In this document: piece by piece, positions 52,930-62,076 of the stretch
Layout: the number at the start of each line of letters is the position of its first letter
Numbering within the stretch: the stretch's first letter is position 1
Source of the DNA: Microbacterium sp. ProA8
Lineage (GTDB): Bacteria > Actinomycetota > Actinomycetes > Actinomycetales > Microbacteriaceae
Assembly: GCF_039905635.1 (NCBI RefSeq)
Contig: NZ_CP157000.1
Location: forward strand, 1,240,001 to 1,304,000
Length of the DNA: 64,000 bases
Reading direction: 5' to 3'
Translations under genes and position numbers: made by a program
Notes under the pieces: model-generated
Seen by the model: only the letters and a program-made list of their open reading frames with translations
Told to the model about the DNA's origin: nothing
Database searches by the model: none

Positions 52930-54341
52930 GCCGTCACCTTCTTCGAGGAGGGCGTGCGCATGGACGCCGACTTCGTCCGGTGCCTGAGCCTGTCGAGGGC
53001 GCCGCGCCGCGACGCCGGCGCTGCGGCATCCGTCTTCAGCATCCGCGTGGCGGCGCGCACCGCACCGCGGTAGGCATCCTTGTTCACGTAGTACGACATG
53101 CGCTCGAGGCCGAGGTAGCGGTAGCCGCCGGTGAGGTCGGGCCACGGCTCGTCGGCGACCCGCCTGCGGAAGGCCGCGGCACGCTCGGGGTGCTTCTCCA
53201 GCGCCGCAAGGTACGCGGCGATGAGCTCGGCCTGCTCGTAGCGGCCCTGCCAGCCGATTCCGGATGCCTCGATCATGCCCATCACGTACAGCCCGTTGAA
53301 CAACGGGGTGAACGCGTTGAGGTACAGGTGCGGCGCCATGCCGGTCCAGGCGAGCTCGCTGCGAGCGACGAACGGGTAGTCGAGCTTGTAGCCCGTCGCG
53401 AGGATCACCGTGTCGTACTCCGCGGAGGACCTGTCGCGGAAATGGACTGTGGATCCGTCGAAGCGGTCGATGTCGGGCACGATGCGCAGGTCGCCCTGGC
53501 CGAGGTGGTTGAGGATCAGGGTGTTGACGATGGGGTGCGACTCGTAGATCTTGTAGTCGGGCTTCGGGAAGCCGAACCGCACCGGGTCGCCCGTGAAGGC
53601 ACGGAGCACGCGGGTGTCGACGAACTGCTTGATCCGTGCGGGCAGCGGTCGTCCCTGGTTGAGCGTGTCGGACGGCTTGCCGAAGAGGTACCGCGGCACG
53701 AAGTAGTAGCCCCGGCGCACACTCATGTCGACGGAGGCCGCGTGGTGCACCGCGTCGACCGCGATGTCGCAGCCGGAGTTGCCGGCGCCGATGATGAGCA
53801 CGCGCTTGCCGCTGAGCTGCGACGCCGACTTGTACGCGCTGGTGTGCAGCAGCTCGCCGGTGAACTCGCCTCGGAAAGAGGGGACGTTCGGCTCGGCGAG
53901 CGTGCCGTTGGCGAGGATGACGCCCTCGTAGCGCTGCTTCACCGGCTCGACGGCGCCGGAACCGGAGGCGGGACCGGTGGCTTCCAGCATCCATCCGCCG
54001 TCGTCGGTGCGTTCGAGGGAGGTGACCTTCGTGTCGAAGCGGAACCGCTCGGTGAGCCCGAAGCGGTCGGCGAAGTCGCGGAAGTACGCGATGAGCTCGC
54101 GGTGGCTCGGATAGTCGGCGGTCGTCCGCATGGGGAACTCGGCGAACTCGGTCGTGGTCCGCGACGAGATGAGGTGGGCCGACTCGTACATGGTCGAGCG
54201 CGGGTTCTCGATGTCCCAGAGGCCGCCGACCCCGCGGGACGACTCGAAGCCGTCGAACTCGATGCCGGCCTTCTGCAGGGCACGGGCAGCAGACAGGCCC
54301 GAGGGGCCGGCGCCGATGACGGCGTAGCGATGGTCGCTCAT
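52926..54341 (-). CDS. flavin-containing monooxygenase
   Basis: This 471-residue enzyme has FAD motif GAGPSG at 10-15, NADPH motif GAGNSG near 183, and the FMO fingerprint FTGELLHTSAY between them. Such class B enzymes oxidise heteroatoms or insert oxygen into ketones. The C-terminal 30 residues include RRGALDRLRHRTKS, encoded by a CCTGAGCCTGTCGAGG repeat, and are probably a recent extension. GAGGATCA lies before the ATG. First gene of a coupled operon with a symporter and an epimerase. Confidence 0.9.
   Translation of the reverse strand: MSDHRYAVIGAGPSGLSAARALQKAGIEFDGFESSRGVGGLWDIENPRSTMYESAHLISSRTTTEFAEFPMRTTADYPSHRELIAYFRDFADRFGLTERFRFDTKVTSLERTDDGGWMLEATGPASGSGAVEPVKQRYEGVILANGTLAEPNVPSFRGEFTGELLHTSAYKSASQLSGKRVLIIGAGNSGCDIAVDAVHHAASVDMSVRRGYYFVPRYLFGKPSDTLNQGRPLPARIKQFVDTRVLRAFTGDPVRFGFPKPDYKIYESHPIVNTLILNHLGQGDLRIVPDIDRFDGSTVHFRDRSSAEYDTVILATGYKLDYPFVARSELAWTGMAPHLYLNAFTPLFNGLYVMGMIEASGIGWQGRYEQAELIAAYLAALEKHPERAAAFRRRVADEPWPDLTGGYRYLGLERMSYYVNKDAYRGAVRAATRMLKTDAAAPASRRGALDRLRHRTKSASMRTPSSKKVTA
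52979..53003. repeat. CCTGAGCCTGTCGAGG repeat in the monooxygenase 3' end
   Basis: GGTGCCTGAGCCTGTCGAGG followed by GCGCC is related to the repeat inside ribE at 24375. It encodes GALDRLRH near the C-terminus. Confidence 0.5.
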
Positions 54342-54488
54342 TGATCCTCACGTTCGTCGATGCGCACGTCCTCGTGCCGGCGTGACGATTCCGCCGACAG
54401 AACACTAAGCGTGAAGCGGCATTAACCGAAATCGACGGTGCTCACGCCGAAGCTCGTTCGGCATGGCCGGCGTCGGATGCGGAACCGG

Positions 54489-55211
54489 TCATAGGAAGAG
54501 TGCCAGGATGCCGCGCACCAGCACCACTGTCGCTCCGGCCCAGGCGAGCACGAGCATGGCGGCTCGGGCGATCCGCGGCGAGACGTTGCGGGAGAGGATC
54601 GTGCCGATCGCGATGCCGGCGATCGTCGCGACGACGAGGGTGCCGACATCCTGGGCGGGGGAGACCGGAAGCCCGCGCAGCGCCACGGACACCACGCCGA
54701 ATACGGTGAAGATCAGCTGCGAGCTCGCCGCGAAGCTGCGCTGCGGCCAGCGGTCGCCGACCGCATAGGCGGCGAGCGGCGGACCCGACAGGCCGCTCGC
54801 GACGTGCATGAACCCCGCCGCCGAGCCCGAGACCACGGCGCCCATGCGTCCCGTCAGCGACGCGGAGAGGGCGGAGATGCGTCCCGCCAGCAGCGCGAGG
54901 AACGCCATCGCCGCGATGAGGAGCAGGAGGGCGGCGTCGGGCAGCAGGTGCACGAGCAGCGCACCGAACGGCGCCGCGACGATACCGGGCCAGATGAGCC
55001 ACCACGAGCGGCCCCAGTCGATCTGCCGCCACACGAGCGGGATGGCGACGAGCGACGCGACCAGTGCGAGCAGCACGGCGAGGGTGACCCCCTCGACCGG
55101 TCCGTACAGCAGGACGATGGGGCCGACCAGCACCAGCACGAAGCCGAGCCCGGTGATGCGCTGGATGACGGCAGCGACGAAGGCTGCGATCGCCGCGAGG
55201 ATGACGGTCAC
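54489..55211 (-). CDS. TauE/SafE (DUF81) family membrane protein
   Basis: This 240-residue protein has about eight spans and the family features near the start of both halves: FVAAVIQRITGLGFVLVLVGP and GRMGAVVSGSAAGFMHVASGLSGPPLA. Members export sulfite, sulfoacetate or other organic acids, or are involved in sulfur handling. The GTG at 55211 is preferred since the first span starts at once; TAGACT lies eight bases upstream. It is 147 bases beyond the monooxygenase start, in the same direction. Confidence 0.85.
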   Translation of the reverse strand: MTVILAAIAAFVAAVIQRITGLGFVLVLVGPIVLLYGPVEGVTLAVLLALVASLVAIPLVWRQIDWGRSWWLIWPGIVAAPFGALLVHLLPDAALLLLIAAMAFLALLAGRISALSASLTGRMGAVVSGSAAGFMHVASGLSGPPLAAYAVGDRWPQRSFAASSQLIFTVFGVVSVALRGLPVSPAQDVGTLVVATIAGIAIGTILSRNVSPRIARAAMLVLAWAGATVVLVRGILALFL

Positions 55212-55269
55212 GGGATTCCAGTCTAGGCGGGGGCTGCCGGTCGTCGAGCCCGCTGTAGCGCGTCGGCTC

Positions 55270-55367
55270 AAGGCGTTTCGTCTCGGTCGCTGGCGCTCCC
55301 TCGCTCAACGACCGGGACCTTTCCTGCCGGTCGTTGAGCGAGCGAGGAACGAGCGAGACGAAACGCC
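55270..55367. repeat. GGTCGTTGAG repeat, copy C (two inverted units)
   Basis: One unit in inverse order ends CGCTCAACGACCGG at about 55315. A second in direct order, CCGGTCGTTGAGCGAGCG onward, runs from 55327 to 55367. Together they form a large hairpin between the anchored hydrolase and the TauE/SafE gene. This is the best-preserved copy. Confidence 0.75.
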
Positions 55368-55423
55368 CTGGACGCGGTCGAGACGTCAGCCGTTTCAGTT
55401 TCGGGCGCGAAAGCGCCTTCCGG

Positions 55424-56257
55424 TCAGCGACCGCCGGTGGCCAGGGCGAACGGGCCGACGAGTTCGGTGAGCTCGTCGCGCATGTCGTCGTCCGCGATCG
55501 TGGGAGTGCCGTCGCCCGGCTGCGGGCCGTAGTCCCCGAACGACGCGTGGCTCGCACCCTCGATCTCGTGCATCTGCGCGTCGTCGGGGAGCAGGGGCCG
55601 CGCGTCGGCGATCTTGTCGGGCGTCGACAGCCCGTCCTCGCTGCCTGCGACGCTGATCACCGGCAGTCCCGACGCCGAGAGGTCGTTCGCGCAGTACGAC
55701 CCGAACAGGGCGAGGCCGTCGGCGTCGGCCGCCAGCTGGCACGCCCGCACGCCGCCGAGCGAATGCCCGCCCACGAGCCAGGTGTCGACGCCCGTGGCGA
55801 GGTCCGTGAAGGCCGACAGCGGCCGCAGGTCGAAGAACGCGAGATTCAGCCACGGCTTCGTGATGACGACGGTGAGGCCGTCCTCGGCGACGAGTCCCGA
55901 GAGCTTGTCGGCGTAGGCCCAGGGGTCGACCTTCGCGCCCGGCACGTAGACGAGGCCGACGTCGGCCGACTCCCCGGCGGGTGCGAGCACGATGCCCGTG
56001 TCGGTGTCGGTGATCTCGATCGCGGCGTTCGACCGTACCTCGGCGAGCGGCTCGGGCTCGGCGGCCATGACGCCGATCTGGCTCCAGATGACGATGCCGA
56101 CGATGCCGAGCACGATGAGGCCGCCGAGAGAGCCGATGATCCACCAGAGCACCCGGAGGCCGCGCCGGCGGGTCTTGACGACGGCGACGGCTGCGGGGGC
56201 GGCGGATCCCGTGTGCACGTCGGGTCGGGTATCGGTGGAGGGGGCGCTCGGGGTCAC
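55424..56257 (-). CDS. membrane-anchored alpha/beta hydrolase
   Basis: This 277-residue protein has a cytoplasmic N-terminus ending in the basic run KTRRR, one span near 36-58, and an outside hydrolase domain. The nucleophile lies in GGHSLGG (Ser166), an acid in AGSEDGLS, and the histidine in EGASHASFGDYG. This resembles the alpha/beta hydrolase 5 group (dienelactone hydrolase or lipase-like). The substrate is unknown. The GTG at 56257 follows a TACGCT box by six bases. Confidence 0.85.
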   Translation of the reverse strand: MTPSAPSTDTRPDVHTGSAAPAAVAVVKTRRRGLRVLWWIIGSLGGLIVLGIVGIVIWSQIGVMAAEPEPLAEVRSNAAIEITDTDTGIVLAPAGESADVGLVYVPGAKVDPWAYADKLSGLVAEDGLTVVITKPWLNLAFFDLRPLSAFTDLATGVDTWLVGGHSLGGVRACQLAADADGLALFGSYCANDLSASGLPVISVAGSEDGLSTPDKIADARPLLPDDAQMHEIEGASHASFGDYGPQPGDGTPTIADDDMRDELTELVGPFALATGGR

Positions 56258-56269
56258 CGGAAGAGCGTA
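56258..56269 (-). promoter_or_regulatory. -10 box of a leaderless start (anchored hydrolase)
   Basis: On the minus strand TACGCT is followed by six bases and the GTG at 56257. Confidence 0.45.
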
Positions 56270-56302
56270 GCCGCGCCCGAGCGGCCGAACCTGCGAACGC
56301 GG

Positions 56303-57457
56303 TCAGCCTGCGAGTTCGGCCTGCCGCGCCGCGACGACGGCCTCGACCCTCGGGAAGAGCGGATGCCCCGGCTCGAGGCCCGTGACCGACGCGGTGAAGG
56401 TCGCGGCATCCTGTTCACGCAGCATCCGCTGCAGATCCACTGACTGAGCGTCCTCACTGTCGTCGAACGCCAGCGCTGCGCCGATCGCGGCGACGAGCGC
56501 ATCGACGCCGAGTCCGCGCTCCGCCGCTTCGGCGGCGGGACCGACGAACCGCTCATGCCGCGACAGTTTGCGCAGCGGCTGCCGGCCGACGCGCCACACC
56601 GTGTCGGGGAGGGCCGTGTTGCGGAAGCGGCTCAGGATCGTGGCGCGGTATGCGGCGAGCTCGTCCGCGTCGAGCCCGTGCTTGGCTTCGAGGAGCGCCG
56701 AGGTCTCTTCGAGAGCCGCCTCCACTCGCGCGGCGAGCGCGGGGTCGGACAGCGCCTGGGCGATGCCCTCGACCCCCGCCTGGGCGCCGAAGTACGCGGT
56801 CGCGGCGTGCCCGGTGTTGACCGTGAACAGCTTGCGCTCGATGTAGGGCGCCAGGTCGTCGACGAAGTGGGCACCCGGGATGCGCGGCGGGTCGTCGCCG
56901 AACGGCGGCCGCTCGATCGCCCATTCGAAGAACGGCTCGACCGTGACGTCCACCCCTCCGCCTTCGGGCTGAGCGGGCACGATGCGGTCGACGGCCGTGT
57001 TCGCGAACACGGCGCGCGAGGCGAGCGCGTCCCACGCATCGCCGGCGAGCAGCCTGACCTCGTCACGGAGCAGGTCGGTGGCGTTGATGGCGTTCTCGCA
57101 GGCCATGATCTGCAGCGGCGGACTCGACGGATTGCGCAGCGCCAGCCCGGCGACGATGTGAGGCGCGACGAACTTCAGGATCGTCGGCCCGACCGCCGTC
57201 GTGACGACGTTCGCGCTCGCGACCTCCTCGACGACGGGTTCGGGCTGCTCGGCGCTGTTGATCGCCCGGAAGCCGGTGACGACGGTGTCCCTGCCGCCCT
57301 CGCCCACCTCGTGCACCGTGTAGCGGGACGCGTGGTTGATCGCGTCGACGAGCGGGGCGGCGACATCCGAGAAGACGAGCTCGTACCCGCCCTCGTGCAG
57401 CAGCAGGCCGACGAAGCCGCGGCCGATGTTGCCGGCGCCGAAGTGGACGGCCTTCAT
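56303..57457 (-). CDS. mtlD: mannitol-1-phosphate 5-dehydrogenase
   Basis: This 384-residue enzyme oxidises mannitol 1-phosphate to fructose 6-phosphate with NAD. The cofactor loop [12 protein letters not shown] lies at 6-17. [10 protein letters not shown] and the active-site run [17 protein letters not shown] are diagnostic. The last gene of the mannitol operon, overlapping mtlF by one base. Confidence 0.96.
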   Translation of the reverse strand: MKAVHFGAGNIGRGFVGLLLHEGGYELVFSDVAAPLVDAINHASRYTVHEVGEGGRDTVVTGFRAINSAEQPEPVVEEVASANVVTTAVGPTILKFVAPHIVAGLALRNPSSPPLQIMACENAINATDLLRDEVRLLAGDAWDALASRAVFANTAVDRIVPAQPEGGGVDVTVEPFFEWAIERPPFGDDPPRIPGAHFVDDLAPYIERKLFTVNTGHAATAYFGAQAGVEGIAQALSDPALAARVEAALEETSALLEAKHGLDADELAAYRATILSRFRNTALPDTVWRVGRQPLRKLSRHERFVGPAAEAAERGLGVDALVAAIGAALAFDDSEDAQSVDLQRMLREQDAATFTASVTGLEPGHPLFPRVEAVVAARQAELAG

Positions 57458-57894
57458 CAGACGCCTGCCGCGGACACCAGGCCGTACAGCTCTTCCGGCG
57501 TCTGCGCCTGCTTGAGGCGGGCGACGTCGTCCTCTTCCGAGAAGAGGATCGCGATCTGCGACAGGATCTCGAGGTGCTCGTCGCCCTTGCCGGCGATGCC
57601 GACGACGAAGGTCACCGGATTGCCGTCCCAGTCCACGCCGCCGTCGTAGCGCACCACCGACAGCGCGGACTCGAGGATCTCGCCCTTCGTCTCGTTCGTG
57701 CCGTGCGGGATGGCGAGCTCGTTGCCCATGTACGTCGACACGGTCTGCTCGCGCTGCAGCATGGCGTCGTAGTACGCCCCCGTGACGGCGCCGGCGGTCT
57801 GCAGGATGTCGGCGGCCTCCTTCATCGCCTCGTTGCGCGTGGCGCTGCCGGAGTGGATGCGCACCTGGCCGATGCTCAGAACGTCGCGTGCCAT
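57457..57894 (-). CDS. mtlF: mannitol PTS EIIA component
   Basis: This 145-residue phosphocarrier takes phosphate from HPr on His64 ([10 protein letters not shown]) and passes it to the EIIB domain of MtlA. Length and fold pattern match stand-alone EIIA-Mtl. It follows mtlA after 173 bases that contain a hairpin, and it overlaps mtlD by one base. Confidence 0.95.
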   Translation of the reverse strand: MARDVLSIGQVRIHSGSATRNEAMKEAADILQTAGAVTGAYYDAMLQREQTVSTYMGNELAIPHGTNETKGEILESALSVVRYDGGVDWDGNPVTFVVGIAGKGDEHLEILSQIAILFSEEDDVARLKQAQTPEELYGLVSAAGV

Positions 57895-58021
57895 GTCTTC
57901 GCCTTTCCCGCTGTCTTGTCGTACTGGCTGTCGTGTTCGCTTGTCATGCTCGGAGGAGCGGATGCCGCCCCCGCCGTTCGCCCCGGCGGCCGAGTGGCGG
58001 CGCGGCCGGAGCGAGGGCGAT

Positions 58022-58054
58022 GGGGCCGAGGGCATGAAGCGCCCGCCCGGCCCC
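58022..58054 (-). other. hairpin in the mtlA-mtlF gap
   Basis: GGGGCCG at 58022-58028 pairs with CGGCCCC at 58048-58054, with an inner GGGC/GCCC pair. It lies 13 bases after the mtlA stop and could act as a partial terminator or a processing site. Confidence 0.4.
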
Positions 58055-58067
58055 ACCGCGGTCTCAG

Positions 58068-59624
58068 TTACGCACCATCCTCGTGCTGCGTGCGGACCAG
58101 GTCCACGACCTCGTCGTAGCGGGGCGAGTTCATGAAGTTGTCCACCGACACGTGCACCGCGCCGGGCGTCTTCTGCCGCGCCCGGTCGGTGAGCTGGTTC
58201 TGCGTGATGACCAGGTCGGCCGAGGCATCCAGGTTCGCGATCGCCTTGTTGACGACCGTGACGTCCTCGATGCCCGCCTTCTTGATCTTGTTGCGCAGCA
58301 CGCTGGCGCCCATCGCCGACGAGCCCATGCCGGCGTCGCACGCGAACACGATGCTCTTGATCTCGCGCTCGGTCATCGTCGCCGGCTCGATGCCGCCGTC
58401 GACTCCGCTCGCGGCACCGCCGCGCAGCCCCGCGAGGGCGTCGGAGGACTTGCCCTTGGCCGCCTCGGTCTGCGTGATCGCGGCGCCGAAGGCGTCGTCG
58501 GTCGCCGCCATCGCCGCGAGGTCGCGTTTGCGCGAGGCCCGCAGGATGAGGGCGGCGATCAGGAACGTGACGGCAGCCGACAGGACGACCGACAGGATCA
58601 CCGCGAAGTATGCACCCTGCGCGGTCTGTGCGAGCACCGCGATGATGCTGCCCGGGGCCGCCGGCGCGCGCAGCGCACCGCCCAGCAGCATGTTGGTGGT
58701 GACACCGGTCATGCCTCCGCCGATCAGGGCGAGGATCAGGATCGGCTTCATCAGCGCGTAGGGGAAGTACACCTCGTGGATGCCGCCGAAGAACTGGATC
58801 ACGGCCGCGCCCGGTGCCGAGGCGCGTGCGGCGCCGAGGCCGAAGAACGTGAACGCGAGCAGCAGGCCGACACCAGGTCCGGGGTTCGCCTCGAGCAGGA
58901 ACAGGATCGACGAGCCGGTGTCGGCGGCTTCCGAGACGCCGAGCGGCGTCAGCACGCCGTGGTTGATGGCGTTGTTCAGGAAGAACACCTTCGCCGGCTC
59001 GATGATGATGCTCGTGAGCGGCAGCAGGTTGTAGTCGACCAGCCAGTTCACGGCGTTGCTGAGCACCTGCATGATCCCGTTGACGAGCCAGGCGATCGGG
59101 TAGAACCCGACGATGGCCATCACGAAGCCCCAGATGCCGGCCGAGAACATGTTGACGAGCATCTCGAAGCCCGCCTTGATCTTGCCCTCCCACACGCTGT
59201 CGAGCCACTTCATGGAGTAGGCGGCGATCGGCGCCATGATCATCGCGCCGATGAACATGTGCACCTGGCCGAGCTGGTTGTCGGCGGGCAGGTCCGCGTT
59301 GATCTGCGCGATCAGCAGGTCGGAGCCGGCGATCGCGCCCATCGTGGCGATCGACGCCACCACGCCGCCGCGGATGCCGTAGATGATGCTTCCGCCCGTG
59401 TAGGCGATCAGCAGCGGAAGCAGGTAGTGGATGAACGGTCCGACGATCGTCGCGAGGTCGGCGTTCGGCGTCCAGCCGACTCCGATGAAGAACGCCGTGA
59501 AGATGCCCCACGCGATCAGCGCGGGGATGTTCGGCATGATCATGCCGGACAGGAACGTGCCGAAGCGCTGGACTCCGACCCGCGCCTTGCTGGTGCCCGA
59601 TGCGGGCACTGACGCCGTTGTCAT
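58068..59624 (-). CDS. mtlA: mannitol PTS EIICB component
   Basis: This 518-residue protein imports and phosphorylates mannitol. The EIIC membrane domain fills about 15-365, with NMFSAGIWGFVMAIVGFYP and FFGGIHEVYFPYALMKP, the latter holding the substrate glutamate. The EIIB domain from about 420 has the phosphocysteine in ACDAGMGSSAMG (Cys429). There is no fused EIIA; that part is MtlF. AAGGAGA lies before the ATG. Confidence 0.96.
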   Translation of the reverse strand: MTTASVPASGTSKARVGVQRFGTFLSGMIMPNIPALIAWGIFTAFFIGVGWTPNADLATIVGPFIHYLLPLLIAYTGGSIIYGIRGGVVASIATMGAIAGSDLLIAQINADLPADNQLGQVHMFIGAMIMAPIAAYSMKWLDSVWEGKIKAGFEMLVNMFSAGIWGFVMAIVGFYPIAWLVNGIMQVLSNAVNWLVDYNLLPLTSIIIEPAKVFFLNNAINHGVLTPLGVSEAADTGSSILFLLEANPGPGVGLLLAFTFFGLGAARASAPGAAVIQFFGGIHEVYFPYALMKPILILALIGGGMTGVTTNMLLGGALRAPAAPGSIIAVLAQTAQGAYFAVILSVVLSAAVTFLIAALILRASRKRDLAAMAATDDAFGAAITQTEAAKGKSSDALAGLRGGAASGVDGGIEPATMTEREIKSIVFACDAGMGSSAMGASVLRNKIKKAGIEDVTVVNKAIANLDASADLVITQNQLTDRARQKTPGAVHVSVDNFMNSPRYDEVVDLVRTQHEDGA

Positions 59625-59664
59625 TTTGCTGTCTCCTTCTCTCGTTGCCGCAGTTGCGGGCGGC

Positions 59665-61356
59665 CTATCGGGTGGCCGCCGTCTGGGCGGTGGTGGGGAT
59701 GGTGCCGCTCGCAGCCTGTTGCGCGGCGAGCCGAGCGGATGCCGCGTCCGACGCGGCGACGGCGGCGGCGGCGATGTCGCGCGCCTGGTCGAGGGTGTGC
59801 TTCAGCAGGGTGGCGCGCACGTCGGCGAGCGCCGTGGGAGCCATCGACAGGCTCGTGGCGCCAAGGCCCACGAGCACCACGGCCAGGAGCGGATCCGCCG
59901 CCGCCTCGCCGCAGATGCCGACGGGCTTGCCGTGCGCCCGGCCGGCGTCGCCGACCTCCCGGATGAGCCGCAGCACGGCGGGGTGCCACGGGTCCTGCAG
60001 CGCGGCGACCGAGCCGAGCAGCCGGTCGGCGGCCATCGTGTACTGCGTGAGGTCGTTGGTGCCGATCGACGCGAAGTCGGTGTACGACAGGATCCGGTCG
60101 GCGAGCAGCGCGGACGAGGGCACCTCGACCATGACCCCGGCGGTCTTGATGCCGTAGTCGCGGGCGACGTCGGTGAAGTACTCGGCCTCTTCGACGGTCG
60201 CCACCATCGGCGCCATCACCCAGAGGTCGGCGTCGGTGGCGGCATCCGCGTCGGCCAGTGCCGTGAGCTGCTCGCGCAGGATGTCCTCACTGGCCCGCAG
60301 GGCCCGGATGCCGCGGAGCCCGAGCGCCGGGTTCTCCTCGTGGGCGTCGTTGAGGAAGGCCAGCGGCTTGTCGGCGCCGGCGTCGAGCACCCGCACGACC
60401 ACCTTCTTGCCGGGGAACGCGGAGAGGAGCTTCGTGTACGCCTCGCGCTGCTGCTCGACCGTGGGAGCCTGCGCCGAGCTCAGGAAGAGGAACTCCGTGC
60501 GGAACAGCCCGACCCCCTCGGCGCCGAGCGCGACTGCGTCGATGGCGCCCTCCGGCTTGCCGAGGTTGGCGAGCAGCGGCACCGGCGTGCCGTCCGCGAG
60601 CGCGCCGTCGGTGATCGGCGCCGACGACGCGGACGCGCGGTCTTCGGCGCGGCGCAGCGCCCGCTCGAGCTCGTCGGGCGTGGGCGCGGTCGTGACGACG
60701 CCGGCCGCGGCATCCACGATCACCGTCTCGCCGTCGCGGAGGTCCTTGGCGTCGACCGCGCCGACGATCGCGACGATCGACTTCTCGCGGGCGAGGATCG
60801 CCGTGTGAGAGGTCGGGCCGCCCTCGGTGGTCACCAGGGCCAGCACCTTGTCGAGGTCGAGGAGGGCGGTGTCGGCCGGTGCGAGATCCTTCGCGACGAG
60901 GACGAACGGATGCCCCGGGTCGGGCACACCGGGAGCAGGCTCGCCGCGCAGCCGGGCGATGACGCGCTGCGCCACGTCGTCGAGGTCGGCCGCGCGCTCG
61001 CCGAGGTAGCCGCCGAGCGCCGTGAGCTGATCGCGGAACGACGCGAAGGCGTCGAACACGGCGAACTCGCCCGTCTTGCCCTGGGCGATGCGGGCGTCCA
61101 CCTCGTCGGCGAGGCTGGGGTCCTCGGCCATCATCGCCTGCGCCTCGAGCACCTCCTGCGCGGCGCCGCCGGCCTGCTGGCCGCGCGCCTCGAGCTCGCG
61201 CGCGACGGTGGCCACGGCATCCGCCACCCGTGCCTTCTCTTCGTCGGCGCTCAGCGTGCTGGGCGCGTCAGTCGGAGCCGGCGCCGGCTCCGCCATGCGT
61301 GCGACAGGCCCCTGGGCGACGCCCAGGCCGATTCCCACACCTCGCAGCTCGGTCAT
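59665..61356 (-). CDS. ptsI: PTS enzyme I
   Basis: This 563-residue enzyme takes phosphate from PEP onto His184 (TEGGPTSHTAI) and gives it to HPr. The C-terminal PEP domain has EFLFLSS, GIRALRASEDI, DFASIGTNDLTQYT and GICGEAAADP with the active cysteine. The ATG at 61356 is chosen because GGAGG lies seven bases before it; a GTG at 61362 would overlap the ptsH stop. It is unusual to find it inside the mannitol operon. Confidence 0.95.
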   Translation of the reverse strand: MTELRGVGIGLGVAQGPVARMAEPAPAPTDAPSTLSADEEKARVADAVATVARELEARGQQAGGAAQEVLEAQAMMAEDPSLADEVDARIAQGKTGEFAVFDAFASFRDQLTALGGYLGERAADLDDVAQRVIARLRGEPAPGVPDPGHPFVLVAKDLAPADTALLDLDKVLALVTTEGGPTSHTAILAREKSIVAIVGAVDAKDLRDGETVIVDAAAGVVTTAPTPDELERALRRAEDRASASSAPITDGALADGTPVPLLANLGKPEGAIDAVALGAEGVGLFRTEFLFLSSAQAPTVEQQREAYTKLLSAFPGKKVVVRVLDAGADKPLAFLNDAHEENPALGLRGIRALRASEDILREQLTALADADAATDADLWVMAPMVATVEEAEYFTDVARDYGIKTAGVMVEVPSSALLADRILSYTDFASIGTNDLTQYTMAADRLLGSVAALQDPWHPAVLRLIREVGDAGRAHGKPVGICGEAAADPLLAVVLVGLGATSLSMAPTALADVRATLLKHTLDQARDIAAAAVAASDAASARLAAQQAASGTIPTTAQTAATR

Positions 61357-61358
61357 GG

Positions 61359-61637
61359 TCACGCCTCCGCGTCGTGGTCGGTGGTCAGGAGTTCGGCGAG
61401 CGTGTCGAGCGTCGCCTCCGCGTTGTCGCCGTCGGCGGTGAGCGTCACGTAGTCGCCCCGCTCGACGCCCAGCGCGATCACGCCGAGGATGCTCGCCGCG
61501 TTCACCGGGCTGCCCGCATCCTTCGCGATCGTGATCGGGATGCCGGCGTCCTTCGCCGCCTGCGCGAACAGCTTCGCCGGCCGGGCGTGCAGGCCGTGCG
61601 CCGATCCGATGCGGACGGTGCGGGAGATGGGTGGCAT
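61359..61637 (-). CDS. ptsH: PTS phosphocarrier HPr
   Basis: This 92-residue phosphocarrier has His17 in GSAHGLHARPA, the active site. The region around SILGVIALGVERGD corresponds to the Ser46 regulatory site, as SPVNAASILGV keeps a serine there. It lies between the IIB-like gene and ptsI. Confidence 0.94.
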   Translation of the reverse strand: MPPISRTVRIGSAHGLHARPAKLFAQAAKDAGIPITIAKDAGSPVNAASILGVIALGVERGDYVTLTADGDNAEATLDTLAELLTTDHDAEA

Positions 61638-61719
61638 GTCGTCGACCCCTTTTCTGGATTCTGGTTCAGGACTGCTCTGTCGGTGCGGGTCTGTCTGCGC
61701 GCTGTGTCTGGGCGGTAGG

Positions 61720-62076
61720 TCAGTCCGGGCCTTCGCGCCCTGCCGCGTCCGCGGCCGGGAGCGGCCCCCCGGAGCTGCCGGTGGCGGCGCGGACCAGCGC
61801 GAGGGTGCGGGTGCCGTCTCGATCTCCGAAGATGTCGGACGGAAGCAGCACCACCGTCGTGCCCCGTGCGGCGGCATCCCGTTCGATGCGCTCCAGCGCA
61901 TGCGCGAGATGAGGCCCGACGAGGACGACGTCCGCGGCATCGAGGTCGATGGGCAGCGACTGCTCGGTGCCGGCGAAGGCGGAGTAGTCGAGGCCCTCGG
62001 CATGCGCGGCATGGCGCACACGCTGAGCGACGAAGGTGCTCGAGGCACCCGCTCCGCAGACCACAAGGATCCTCAT
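61720..62076 (-). CDS. stand-alone PTS IIB-like protein
   Basis: This 118-residue protein has the lactose/cellobiose IIB fold: RILVVCGAGASSTFVAQRV with a phosphorylatable Cys8, and ADVVLVGPHLAHALERI for the second half. Unlike MtlA's own EIIB domain, it has no cognate IIC here. GAGGAGG precedes the ATG. As first gene of the operon it may be a regulator of MtlR by phosphate transfer or a spare IIB. The tail of about 25 residues is Gly/Ala-rich. Confidence 0.85.
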   Translation of the reverse strand: MRILVVCGAGASSTFVAQRVRHAAHAEGLDYSAFAGTEQSLPIDLDAADVVLVGPHLAHALERIERDAAARGTTVVLLPSDIFGDRDGTRTLALVRAATGSSGGPLPAADAAGREGPD

